This document shows positions 34,902-42,165 of a DNA stretch of 64,000 nt, piece by piece. The notes beneath the pieces are model-generated. The model was not told where the DNA came from and made no database searches. It saw only the letters and a program-made list of their open reading frames with translations. Source of the DNA: Chitinophagaceae bacterium (lineage in GTDB: Bacteria; Bacteroidota; Bacteroidia; Chitinophagales; Chitinophagaceae); NCBI GenBank assembly GCA_947457465.1, contig CANGWB010000001.1, positions 186,001 through 250,000 of the forward strand, written 5' to 3'. Both the position numbers and the translations under genes were made by a program. Every line of letters starts with the position of its first letter. The first letter of the stretch is position 1.

Positions 34902-34913
34902 CCTATTTAGGGC
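34902..34913. promoter_or_regulatory. 12-bp palindrome upstream of the kinase operon
   Basis: CCCTATTTAGGG (arms CCCTA/TAGGG), about 60 bp before the kinase ATG and between it and the strong terminator of the next operon. A regulator site is possible; no direct evidence. Confidence 0.25.
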
Positions 34914-34934
34914 TGATTTGTAATATGCCCTTAC

Positions 34935-34968
34935 AAAAGAAACCCCGACGATCGTCGGGGTTTCTTTT
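34935..34968. terminator. Bidirectional terminator with perfect 17-bp arms
   Basis: Perfect inverted repeat AAAAGAAACCCCGACGA / TCGTCGGGGTTTCTTTT with A- and T-runs on both flanks. It lies 5 bp after the YtxH operon stop codon and insulates it from the kinase operon. A loop forms by fraying of the central base pairs. Confidence 0.9.
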
Positions 34969-34973
34969 TACCA

Positions 34974-35225
34974 TTACTTTTTTGATCGGAACAATTTATC
35001 CCTGACCAGATCGATCACGAAACGCCCAACCGGACCCCAGATCAGATTCTCTGCCTTCGCGCCCGACAATAGATCAGCTTGCTTCCGGATCCATTCGCCA
35101 TTTTCCTTCCAAGAGCGACCAAGCGAATCCCAATCCTCCCGCAAACGCTTCTCTTGCTCCAAACGACGCAACTTCAAGTGAAGCTTGTACGTTTCAAAAT
35201 CCTCCCAAGGTTTTGGACTACTCAT
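34974..35225 (-). CDS. Small basic hypothetical protein of the YtxH/holin operon
   Basis: An 83-residue protein starting MSSPKPWEDFETYKLHLKLRRLEQEKRL. It is mostly helical and charged (KRLREDWDSLGRSWKENGEWIRKQ), with a hydrophobic C-terminal helix (LIWGPVGRFVIDLVRDKLFRSKK) that may touch the membrane. ATG 35225 overlaps the end of the holin-like gene by 8 bp; an upstream start at 35264 would overlap far more and adds a Cys-rich non-homologous segment. It is the third gene of the operon and ends at a strong terminator. No function is known; the context suggests an envelope-associated role with YtxH and the holin-like protein. Confidence 0.68.
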   Translation of the reverse strand: MSSPKPWEDFETYKLHLKLRRLEQEKRLREDWDSLGRSWKENGEWIRKQADLLSGAKAENLIWGPVGRFVIDLVRDKLFRSKK

Positions 35226-35577
35226 GCTTATTTTCTTCTTCGAACAGCACACGAAGCAAGGCATTGCGAATGGGCCGACGGATCCAACGTTCCCGCTTGA
35301 TCCAGATCCAGAAGGCAGCCAACAGCGATATGACCGCCACGATCAAAAATCCAAGTCCACGACTACCCAGCCAATCGCCCACAAACAGAGCCAATGCCAC
35401 GGCGATCAGTACAAAAAACAGAAAGAAAACCGCTGCGGTCAGAAATACAGAAACGGTCAATGATAGGATGCGGGCAGACTTATCCGCTGCCGACAATTTC
35501 ATTTCATCGATGCGGGTCTGCACGTAGCGCTTACCCTCATCGATCAACGACTCGATTTTTCTTATTTCATCCAGCAT
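35218..35577 (-). CDS. Phage holin family-like membrane protein
   Basis: A 119-residue membrane protein. The N-terminal amphipathic helix (MLDEIRKIESLIDEGKRYVQTRIDEMKL) is followed by two transmembrane helices (about 40-68, and about 73-92 LGFLIVAVISLLAAFWIWI) and a basic C-terminus. This matches the Phage_holin_3_6 family, widespread chromosomal proteins and not real phage lysis genes. It lies between ytxH-like and a small hypothetical gene in a three-gene operon. Likely an envelope-stress or membrane-shaping protein. No phage genes are near. Confidence 0.8.
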   Translation of the reverse strand: MLDEIRKIESLIDEGKRYVQTRIDEMKLSAADKSARILSLTVSVFLTAAVFFLFFVLIAVALALFVGDWLGSRGLGFLIVAVISLLAAFWIWIKRERWIRRPIRNALLRVLFEEENKHE

Positions 35578-35595
35578 GTATGAAAGGTACGATTT

Positions 35596-35811
35596 TTAAT
35601 CCCCGGTCTCGTCCATGCGCTCCGCCACTTTTGCGAGCAAGTCCTGCCCGGTACGCACCCCTCGATCGAATTGCGCTCGCCATTTTTTACGCTGCCGTTG
35701 AAACTTCTCCCGTGTTTCTGTTCCCTTGGCCGGTGCATATAAAACACCGAGCAAACCACCTACTGCCAATCCGACCCCAAGGGCCACTGCTACTTTTGAT
35801 GATGTTTTCAT
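35596..35811 (-). CDS. YtxH domain-containing protein
   Basis: A 71-residue protein with one N-terminal transmembrane/glycine-rich helix (VALGVGLAVGGLLGVLYAPAKGTETREKF), the YtxH signature, followed by a charged helix. YtxH proteins are general-stress or envelope proteins of unknown biochemistry. First gene of the YtxH/holin-like/hypothetical operon (18-bp gap, then overlap), a common trio in Bacteroidota. Confidence 0.88.
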   Translation of the reverse strand: MKTSSKVAVALGVGLAVGGLLGVLYAPAKGTETREKFQRQRKKWRAQFDRGVRTGQDLLAKVAERMDETGD

Positions 35812-35942
35812 GTTTTTGAATTATATGGCAATATCTCACCCGGAACGTAATGATAGGCTGAGTACCGTCTGCCATCATCCTGCTGTTGGTCAGCCTGCCA
35901 AGAATGAATCGAATTCACTAATTTGAAACGGAATTCTCACCT

Positions 35943-36968
35943 ATGCACAACACGATCGACCAAAACCGACTCCGACAGATCGTATTTCTGTTACTAATAA
36001 CCGGACTGGGCATTCTGCTTTTCATCGAACTCTACACCTTCCTGCCCGCCGCCCTGGGTGCTGCCACCCTTTATATCCTGCTTCGCAAGAGTATGTTTTT
36101 CCTGAGCGAAAAGAGAAAATGGAGACCCGGTGCCGCCGCGCTGCTCCTGATGTTCGTATCTCTGATCCTGATCCTGCTGCCAATCTGGATGCTGGTAGAT
36201 ATGTTGTATGATAAAGTAACCTATGCCGTCTCTCATGCCAGTGAATGGATCGTTGCCATAAAAGAAACCATCGCTGATTTTGAATTGCGCTATAAGGTGG
36301 AGTTACTGAGTGATGAGAACATCGCTCGTATCGGAAACACCATCAGCACCTTCATGCCACAGATACTGGGGGCCACCTTCAACGGACTCACTGCAATCTT
36401 CTTCATGTATTTCATCCTCTACTTCATGTTTGTGAGCGGCCGTGAAATGGAAAAAGTGTTGTATGACTACATCCCCCTACAAGACCGAAACGTAGAGCGA
36501 CTGGAAAAAGAGATACATACCATGGTCGTATCGAATGCCATCGGCATCCCAGTCGTGGCTGTGGCACAAGGAGTAGTCGGACTCTTCGGCTATTGGTTGA
36601 TCGGCGTGGATGAGCCCTTGTTCTGGTTCGGTGTGACCTGCATCGCGGGCATGATCCCCGTGATCGGAGCCGCACTTGCCTATATTCCACTCACTGTTAT
36701 GTTTCTAGCAGACGGTGCCATCGGACAAGGGATCGCCATGGCGATATATGGATTTGGTATTATCGGAACAGTCGATAATGTTCTACGTTTTTCCCTCTTG
36801 AGAAAAATAGGAGATGTGCATCCGCTCACAACTGTATTCGGTGTGATCATTGGTTTGAATCTGTTCGGATTCATCGGACTGATCTTTGGTCCACTTCTTA
36901 TATCCCTCTTCAATTTGTTGCTTCGTATCTACTCAAGCGAGTTCCTGTCTCGTCAACGTGGGGCCTGA
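35943..36968 (+). CDS. AI-2E family transporter
   Basis: A 341-residue inner-membrane protein of the AI-2E (PerM/TqsA/YdiK) family. About eight transmembrane helices: a pair at the N-terminus, a large loop (YDKVTYAVSHASEWIVAIKETIADFELRY), and the conserved C-terminal half with IPVVAVAQGVVGLFGYWLIGVDEPLFWFG, FGVIIGLNLFGFIGLIFGPLLISL. Members export small molecules or ions; the autoinducer-2 name comes from TqsA and should not be taken as the substrate here. It is transcribed alone. Confidence 0.93.
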   Translation: MHNTIDQNRLRQIVFLLLITGLGILLFIELYTFLPAALGAATLYILLRKSMFFLSEKRKWRPGAAALLLMFVSLILILLPIWMLVDMLYDKVTYAVSHASEWIVAIKETIADFELRYKVELLSDENIARIGNTISTFMPQILGATFNGLTAIFFMYFILYFMFVSGREMEKVLYDYIPLQDRNVERLEKEIHTMVVSNAIGIPVVAVAQGVVGLFGYWLIGVDEPLFWFGVTCIAGMIPVIGAALAYIPLTVMFLADGAIGQGIAMAIYGFGIIGTVDNVLRFSLLRKIGDVHPLTTVFGVIIGLNLFGFIGLIFGPLLISLFNLLLRIYSSEFLSRQRGA

Positions 36969-37113
36969 GTTCATACAATCATTCAGCTCCGGCAGCCTTA
37001 ACATCGAAATTTCGCTCGTATTTCTACGCATCGATGGAAATATCGATATAGGAAATACCCCTGATTTAGCAAGAAACTGATATTCAATTCAGGTGTGCAC
37101 CGAAAGGTTGGGA
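36969..37113. other. Intergenic spacer after the AI-2E gene
   Basis: About 145 bp without a coding frame. A weak stem (ATCGAT...ATCGAT around 37030-37052) is the only structure seen; no T-run follows it. Confidence 0.3.
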
Positions 37114-37346
37114 TATGTTTGTGTTGTCAAGCGATTGACATCCTATCAAAAACCAACCAACCAATATCCTTCAAGAAACCGATCCAATATCCAAACTGAA
37201 TTACCCCTATGAGCGTCTAATCCAAAAGATTCCATACTAGATCCCGGCACGGATTGATAGTAGACAAAAGACCAAACGTCTGATTGGACACATCAAGGAT
37301 GGATGAAACAAAAAGTCCGATATTTCTATATCGGGCTTTTGATTTT
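37114..37346 (+). ncRNA. Candidate small RNA or attenuated leader
   Basis: A full -7 element TATGTTTG lies at 37114-37121 and an intrinsic terminator at 37311-37346, with no credible coding frame between. A transcript of about 215 nt would start near 37127. It contains a CCAACCAACCAA run and short complementary segments (TCCAAT with ATTGGA, AATCC with GGATT). The terminator ends 35 nt before the radical SAM gene, so this could be an independent RNA or a premature-termination leader of that gene. I cannot assign an Rfam family. Confidence 0.35.
37311..37346 (+). terminator. Intrinsic terminator before the radical SAM gene
   Basis: Stem of 12 bp with one G-T wobble (AAAAGTCCGATA pairing with TATCGGGCTTTT) closed by a six-base loop, followed by GATTTTA. 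It lies 340 bp after the AI-2E stop, too far to be its natural terminator. Confidence 0.75.
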
Positions 37347-37381
37347 ATGTAGAATCAGTATCCCTGCTTTATTTTTAATGC

Positions 37382-38407
37382 ATGAGCCGATTGAACCGAA
37401 GGGATGCCCTGAATTTTCTGTCCAAATTGACGCTTCGCCGCATCGGCAATTTTCTTCTTCTCTGGACCAGTTACCAGCTCAGCAAAGGCCTCGGCCGACC
37501 CATTCATTGGGGAAATCCATTCTCTCTTTCCATCGAACCCACCACGTCCTGCAACCTGCGATGCCCGGAATGTCCAAGCGGACTACGTGCCTTCACTCGC
37601 CCCACCGGCATGCTCAAAACCGATTTCTTTCGAAACACCATCGACCAACTGCAGCGCGATCTTACCTACCTGGTCTTCTATTTCCAAGGTGAACCCTATC
37701 TCAATCCGGATTTCTTAGAGATGGTGAAATATGCGGCCGATAAAAAAATCTATACCGCCACCTCAACGAATGCTCACTACCTGAACGATGAAAATGCAAA
37801 ACGAACAGTACAAAGCGGACTGGATCGACTGATCATTTCCATCGATGGAACCACACAGGATGTTTACCAACAATACCGAGTCGGTGGCAAATTGGAAAAA
37901 GTCCTCGAAGGAGCACAAAACATCGTTCGCTGGAAAAAAGAACTGAAAAGCACAACCCCCTTTATCATCTTTCAATTCCTCGTTGTTAAACCCAACGAAC
38001 ATCAGATCGATGAAGTGCAAAAACTGGGCAAAGAGATCGGGGTCGATGCCGTTTGGCTGAAAACCGCTCAAGTCTACGACTACGAAAACGATCCGAACCA
38101 GCTGATCCCTACTATTGATAAATACAGCCGCTACAAAACGACAACAACCGGTACCCGATTCAAAGGTCGAATGGCCAACCACTGCTGGCGACTCTGGCAA
38201 GACCCCGTGATCACCTGGGACGGACTCGTAGCCCCCTGCTGCTTCGATAAAGACGCCACGCACCGACTGGGCGACCTAAAAGCAACCTCCTTCAAAGAGA
38301 TCTGGCGTTCCCCGGCATATCAATCTTTCCGGCAAAAACTCTGGAAAGGCCGCAAAAACATCGACATCTGCGCCAACTGCTCCGAAGGCACTAAAGTCTG
38401 GGGTTAA
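37382..38407 (+). CDS. Radical SAM/SPASM domain protein
   Basis: A 341-residue cytoplasmic radical SAM enzyme. The cluster-binding CxxxCxxC is CNLRCPECPSG (about residues 58-67). TIM-barrel features follow (YFQGEPYLNPDFLEM, LIISIDGTTQDVYQQYRVGG). A C-terminal SPASM-type region has CCFD near residue 288 and CANC near 333 for an auxiliary Fe-S cluster. SPASM enzymes mature peptides or proteins or act on sugars, but no precursor peptide or partner maturase is visible. The start is followed by a basic helix (LNRRDALNFLSKLTLRRIGNFLLLW) seen in relatives. Possibly controlled by the terminator just upstream. The substrate is unknown. Confidence 0.9.
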   Translation: MSRLNRRDALNFLSKLTLRRIGNFLLLWTSYQLSKGLGRPIHWGNPFSLSIEPTTSCNLRCPECPSGLRAFTRPTGMLKTDFFRNTIDQLQRDLTYLVFYFQGEPYLNPDFLEMVKYAADKKIYTATSTNAHYLNDENAKRTVQSGLDRLIISIDGTTQDVYQQYRVGGKLEKVLEGAQNIVRWKKELKSTTPFIIFQFLVVKPNEHQIDEVQKLGKEIGVDAVWLKTAQVYDYENDPNQLIPTIDKYSRYKTTTTGTRFKGRMANHCWRLWQDPVITWDGLVAPCCFDKDATHRLGDLKATSFKEIWRSPAYQSFRQKLWKGRKNIDICANCSEGTKVWG

Positions 38408-38414
38408 ATAAAGA

Positions 38415-38447
38415 TTTGGCTTTTTCAATGTTGCAACATTAATTTTG
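38415..38447 (+). promoter_or_regulatory. Consensus Bacteroidota promoter of the NTF2-like gene
   Basis: TTTG at 38415-38418, a 21-nt spacer, then TAATTTTG at 38440-38447: a full -33/-7 match. Predicted start near 38453, about 19 nt before the ATG. Confidence 0.65.
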
Positions 38448-38471
38448 TACTTAAATCAAATCTTTATTTCT

Positions 38472-38825
38472 ATGGCAGACCTTAAATCCCTGGTCAATGA
38501 ATTGAACCAGATGATCCTCGAGGGAAAAATCCTGGAGGCATTCGACAAATTCTATGATGAAAACGTAGTGATGCAGGACAACGATTACCCCGCCCGCGTC
38601 GGAAAGGCTGAAAACCGGAAGTTCGAAGAGCTTTTCGTTACCGGCCTGACTGAATTCCGAGGCGCCAAGCTCCTAAACACCATCGTAAGCGAGGGCCTAT
38701 CCGTATCCGAGTGGTTCTTCGATTATACCCACAAGGACTTTGGATCCCGTACGTACACCCAACTGGCGGTACAGCGTTGGAAAGACGGTAAGATCGTAGA
38801 AGAAAAATTCTACTACAATAGCTAG
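38472..38825 (+). CDS. SnoaL-like / NTF2-fold protein
   Basis: A 117-residue cytoplasmic protein of the NTF2/SnoaL superfamily. The N-terminal helices MADLKSLVNELNQMILEGKILEAFDKFYDENVVMQDNDYPARVGKAENRKFEELF are the classic start of the cone-shaped fold, followed by beta strands ending WKDGKIVEEKFYYNS. ATG 38472 is chosen because an upstream start (38445) would lie inside the -7 element and add a non-homologous segment. It has its own consensus promoter and is monocistronic. Members are enzymes or ligand binders; the activity is not deducible here. Confidence 0.85.
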   Translation: MADLKSLVNELNQMILEGKILEAFDKFYDENVVMQDNDYPARVGKAENRKFEELFVTGLTEFRGAKLLNTIVSEGLSVSEWFFDYTHKDFGSRTYTQLAVQRWKDGKIVEEKFYYNS

Positions 38826-38912
38826 TTTAGTGTTTAGAGAGTAGGGTTTAGAAGCATCTGGGCCCTATTCCTTAAACCCACTTTAGGCTTTCATCGCTGA
38901 ACCCAAACGCAC

Positions 38913-39371
38913 GTGTCGCTCGAGCAAGACATACAACAATCCAAATTTCGAAATGAACACCAAAAGGCGGTGGTGAATCTGCTGTTCACCGTCAGCTGGC
39001 TGAAAGAACAGACACGAGCGATATTCGACCCGGAAGAAATCACGCCGCAACAATTCAACATCCTGCGCATCCTGAGAGGAAGTCACCCCAAACCCCTCTC
39101 CACGCAAGCCATACGCGATCGTATGCTTGAAAAAATGAGCGATACCAGTCGCATTGTCGACCGATTGATCGTTAAGGGTCTGGTAAAAAAAGTAACCTGC
39201 GAATCCGATCGTCGCCTCGTTGATGTTCAGATCACCGACAAAGGCCGAAAACTATTGGAACGGATCGATCTCAAAGAAAATGAAATGGATGAGATTGTTA
39301 AAGGTCTGAACGAAGCAGAAGCTAAAGAGCTGAATCAACTGCTCGATAAGATCCGCCAAGGAAGAGAATAA
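38913..39371 (+). CDS. MarR family transcriptional regulator
   Basis: A 152-residue winged-helix regulator with a GTG start (an earlier ATG in frame is absent). Helix-rich N-terminal dimerisation region (NEHQKAVVNLLFTVSWLKEQTRAIF), the recognition region ITPQQFNILRILRG...STQAIRDRMLEKMSDTSRIVDRLIVKGLV, and wing ESDRRLVDVQITDKGRKLL. MarR proteins usually repress and respond to small aromatic or oxidative signals. The stop codon runs into a -7 element for the downstream hydrolase gene, so the two genes are tightly packed. Target genes unknown. Confidence 0.93.
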   Translation: MSLEQDIQQSKFRNEHQKAVVNLLFTVSWLKEQTRAIFDPEEITPQQFNILRILRGSHPKPLSTQAIRDRMLEKMSDTSRIVDRLIVKGLVKKVTCESDRRLVDVQITDKGRKLLERIDLKENEMDEIVKGLNEAEAKELNQLLDKIRQGRE

Positions 39372-39373
39372 CG

Positions 39374-39381
39374 TAATTTTG
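39374..39381 (+). promoter_or_regulatory. -7 element immediately before the GH10-like gene
   Basis: TAATTTTG, full match to TAnnTTTG, ending 4 nt before the first ATG (39386) of an ATGATG start. The transcript would be leaderless or start at the second ATG. Confidence 0.4.
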
Positions 39382-39385
39382 GGTC

Positions 39386-40903
39386 ATGATGAAACGACTC
39401 AACCTTCTCGCTGTTTTTCTGCTGACCACCACCCTCGTCCAAGCACAACCCAAATCTGAATTTCGCGGGGTCTGGATCGCCACCGTCAGCAACATCGATT
39501 GGCCCCAAACGCGGACCAACAACCCCGAAAAACAAAAAGCAGATTTCATTCGACTGGCCGATCTGCATAAACGCAACGGGATGAACGTACTCGTTGTACA
39601 AATCCGTCCCGCAGCAGATGCTTTCTATCCCTCTTCACTCGAACCCTGGAGTGAATTCCTCACCGGCAAACAAGGAGAGGCCCCCAACCCTTACTACGAT
39701 CCGCTTCAGTTCATGATCGATGAAACACATAAGCGCGGCATGGAATTCCACGCCTGGCTCAATCCCTATCGTGCCGTATTCAATATCAATGGCTCTTCCA
39801 TCGCGCCGGATCACATTACGCGTAAACATCCGGAATGGTTTCTGACCTATGGTGATAAAAAATATTTCGATCCCGGAAACAAACAAGCACAAGCCTTCGT
39901 CACCGACGTGGTGCGCGACATTGTAAAAAGATATCCGGTAGATGCGATACACATGGACGACTATTTCTATCCCTATCGCATCGCCGGAAAAGAATTTCCG
40001 GACGAAACAAGTTATAAAAATTCAGGTTCAACGTTAGCGAAGGATGACTGGCGTCGAAGCAACTGTGATTCAATCATTACCGCTATCCACCGCGTACTAC
40101 GAAGCGAAAGACCGGAATGTCGTTTTGGTATATCGCCTTTCAGTGTTTGGCGCAACCGGTCACAGCATCCGGATGGAAGCGACAGCAAGGCCGGTGTCAC
40201 CAATTACGACGATCTCTATGCCGATATTCTACTCTGGTTGAAAAAAGGTTGGATCGATTACGTAACACCTCAACTTTACCTCGAGATCGGACACGATAAG
40301 ATCGCCTACGAAAAACTTCTCGACTGGTGGGGCAAGCACAGCTACGGAAAACATGTCTACATCGGACACGGCATCTACCGAGCCGGAGAGAACAATTCGA
40401 TCAAATGGAAAAACCCGAATGAACTGCCGAACCAGATAAAACTTTTGCGCGAAAACCCGAACGTACAAGGAAGCATCTACTTCAGCAGCAAATCATTTGA
40501 GAAAAACTACAATGGATGGAACGATAGTCTCCAAAACAATTATTACAAAGAGCCGGCACTGATCCCCGCTACTCCTTGGCTAAGCAAAGGCAAACCCGCT
40601 TCCCCACAAGCAGGCATCGCCTCGGCCGACAGTAAACAAGCTACTCTTGAGATCAATCACGATGCAAAAAAGAATGCCAACATAAAATACTACGTCGTGT
40701 ATAAACAGGGGGATGTAAATAAATCGAAAACCATCGCGGCCATATTGCCGGCTCAGACAAATCTTCGGTGGACTGACACACTCGATGAAAAAGACCGTAC
40801 TGTCCATTACTGGATCACTGCCGTCAATCAAACCAACGAAGAAAGTGCTGCCAGAGAAAGAAAAATCACGCGCTCACTCGGCCAAACCTGGTCCATTCAA
40901 TAA
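39386..40903 (+). CDS. Family 10-like glycosyl hydrolase (GHL10/DUF187), secreted
   Basis: A 505-residue exported protein: signal peptide MKRLNLLAVFLLTTTLVQAQ, then the GHL10 domain (EFRGVWIATVSNIDWP, MNVLVVQIRPAADAFYPSSLEPWSEFLTG, FHAWLNPYRA, VDAIHMDDYFYPY, GVTNYDDLYADILLWLKKGWIDYVTPQLY), and a C-terminal FN3-like beta sandwich (about 410-505). The motif set matches the YngK-type enzymes thought to act on peptidoglycan- or exopolysaccharide-derived glycans; Asp and Glu residues in HMDDYFYP and PQLYLEIG are plausible catalytic residues. Periplasmic or surface localised. Followed at 35 bp by a DegT aminotransferase and then rpoN. Confidence 0.92.
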   Translation: MMKRLNLLAVFLLTTTLVQAQPKSEFRGVWIATVSNIDWPQTRTNNPEKQKADFIRLADLHKRNGMNVLVVQIRPAADAFYPSSLEPWSEFLTGKQGEAPNPYYDPLQFMIDETHKRGMEFHAWLNPYRAVFNINGSSIAPDHITRKHPEWFLTYGDKKYFDPGNKQAQAFVTDVVRDIVKRYPVDAIHMDDYFYPYRIAGKEFPDETSYKNSGSTLAKDDWRRSNCDSIITAIHRVLRSERPECRFGISPFSVWRNRSQHPDGSDSKAGVTNYDDLYADILLWLKKGWIDYVTPQLYLEIGHDKIAYEKLLDWWGKHSYGKHVYIGHGIYRAGENNSIKWKNPNELPNQIKLLRENPNVQGSIYFSSKSFEKNYNGWNDSLQNNYYKEPALIPATPWLSKGKPASPQAGIASADSKQATLEINHDAKKNANIKYYVVYKQGDVNKSKTIAAILPAQTNLRWTDTLDEKDRTVHYWITAVNQTNEESAARERKITRSLGQTWSIQ

Positions 40904-40938
40904 CTCTCAACTTTTCTAAACTTCCTAAACTATCATAC

Positions 40939-42135
40939 ATGCCCGGATACGAAAAATGGAGCGACCTGGAACGTAAAGAATTAATGGATGTGATCGATAG
41001 CGGTATCCTGATGCGCTATGGTTTCGATGGTGCGCGAAAAGGCCACTGGAAATCCAAAGAGCTGGAAGCAGCCGTCTGTGAAACCTTCGGTTGCCACTAC
41101 GCACAACTCACCTCCAGTGGTACAGCCGCCCTTACCACCGCCCTCAGTGCATTGGGTGTCGGCTACGGCGATGAAGTGATCATGCCCAGTTTCACTTTTG
41201 TTGCCTCCTTCGAAGCGGTGATCAGCGTTGGAGCCATCCCTGTACTCGCCGAGATCGATGATACACTCACACTCGATCCCGCCTCCGTACGCAAGAATAT
41301 CACCTCCCGTACCCGCGCCATCATGCCGGTTCATATGTGTGGCAGCATGGCCGACTTGGATGCACTTAAAGAAATCTGTCGCGAACACAACCTCTGGCTA
41401 CTCGAAGATGCCTGTCAAAGTATAGGCGGTACCTACAAAGGCAAAAAACTCGGTACCATTGGTGATGCGGGTACCTTCTCATTCGACTTCGTCAAAACCA
41501 TGACCTGCGGAGAAGGCGGTGTGGTAATGACCAACAACCAGGAAGTCTACGTAAAAAGCGATGGGTACACCGATCACGGACACGATCACTTGGGTGTTGA
41601 TCGCGGAGCCGATCTGCATCCCTTCATCGGATATAATTTCCGGATCTCTGAATTACACTCAGCGGTCGGACTGGCACAGATCCGTCGCCTGCCCGAATTC
41701 CTTGAAACACAGAAAAAAAATCACACCCTGCTGAAGTCCCTACTCTCCGAGATCCCGGGAATCAGTTTCCGCCGCGTACCTGATCCAGCCGGTGATAGTT
41801 GCAGCTTCATCAGTTGGTTCCTCCCTACTGCCGAACAAACACAACGCGCGGTAGACGCCCTTCGGGAGGCAGGAATTCTAGCAGGCAATTTCTACTGGTA
41901 CAACAACAACTGGCACTACATCCGCAAGTGGGATCATCTTAAAAACGCGTTGACCCTGAACAGCCTCTCACCCGAACTGCGCACACGGATAGAAGCCGAA
42001 GCGAATAAAGACTTCCCCATCAGCGATGCCATCATGAGTCGATGTGTTTCGACCTCGATCAGTTTACTATGGACAGAAGAACAGATCCGCGAAAAAGGTG
42101 CCCGCATGCGTGAGGTGATCGAAAAAGCCATCTGA
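40939..42135 (+). CDS. DegT/DnrJ/EryC1/StrS family aminotransferase
   Basis: A 398-residue PLP-dependent aminotransferase of the sugar aminotransferase family (fold type I). Visible: the N-terminal ALTTALSALGVGYGDEVIMPSFTFVASFEAV, AIMPVHMCGSMADLDAL, LLEDACQSIGGTYKGKKLG with the PLP-contacting Asp, and the Schiff-base Lys in FSFDFVKTMTCGEGGVVMT. Substrates in this family are mostly nucleotide-linked keto-sugars for O-antigen, glycan or antibiotic sugars. No other sugar-nucleotide genes are beside it, so the pathway is open. The C-terminal part (NFYWYNNNWHYIRKWDHLK) is unlike the typical WecE end. Confidence 0.92.
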   Translation: MPGYEKWSDLERKELMDVIDSGILMRYGFDGARKGHWKSKELEAAVCETFGCHYAQLTSSGTAALTTALSALGVGYGDEVIMPSFTFVASFEAVISVGAIPVLAEIDDTLTLDPASVRKNITSRTRAIMPVHMCGSMADLDALKEICREHNLWLLEDACQSIGGTYKGKKLGTIGDAGTFSFDFVKTMTCGEGGVVMTNNQEVYVKSDGYTDHGHDHLGVDRGADLHPFIGYNFRISELHSAVGLAQIRRLPEFLETQKKNHTLLKSLLSEIPGISFRRVPDPAGDSCSFISWFLPTAEQTQRAVDALREAGILAGNFYWYNNNWHYIRKWDHLKNALTLNSLSPELRTRIEAEANKDFPISDAIMSRCVSTSISLLWTEEQIREKGARMREVIEKAI

Positions 42136-42150
42136 GCAAAAAGCTTGACG

Positions 42151-42158
42151 TAATTTTG
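42151..42158 (+). promoter_or_regulatory. -7 element before rpoN
   Basis: TAATTTTG, ending 7 nt before the rpoN ATG. The flanking text (GACGTAATTTTG) closely resembles that before the GH10-like gene (AACGTAATTTTG). Confidence 0.4.
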
Positions 42159-42165
42159 TCCGCAC

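Noticed and set aside
35218-35577. Holin-like gene as part of a prophage
   Set aside because: No phage structural, lysis or integrase gene is near; the YtxH/holin-like/hypothetical trio is a normal chromosomal set in Bacteroidota.
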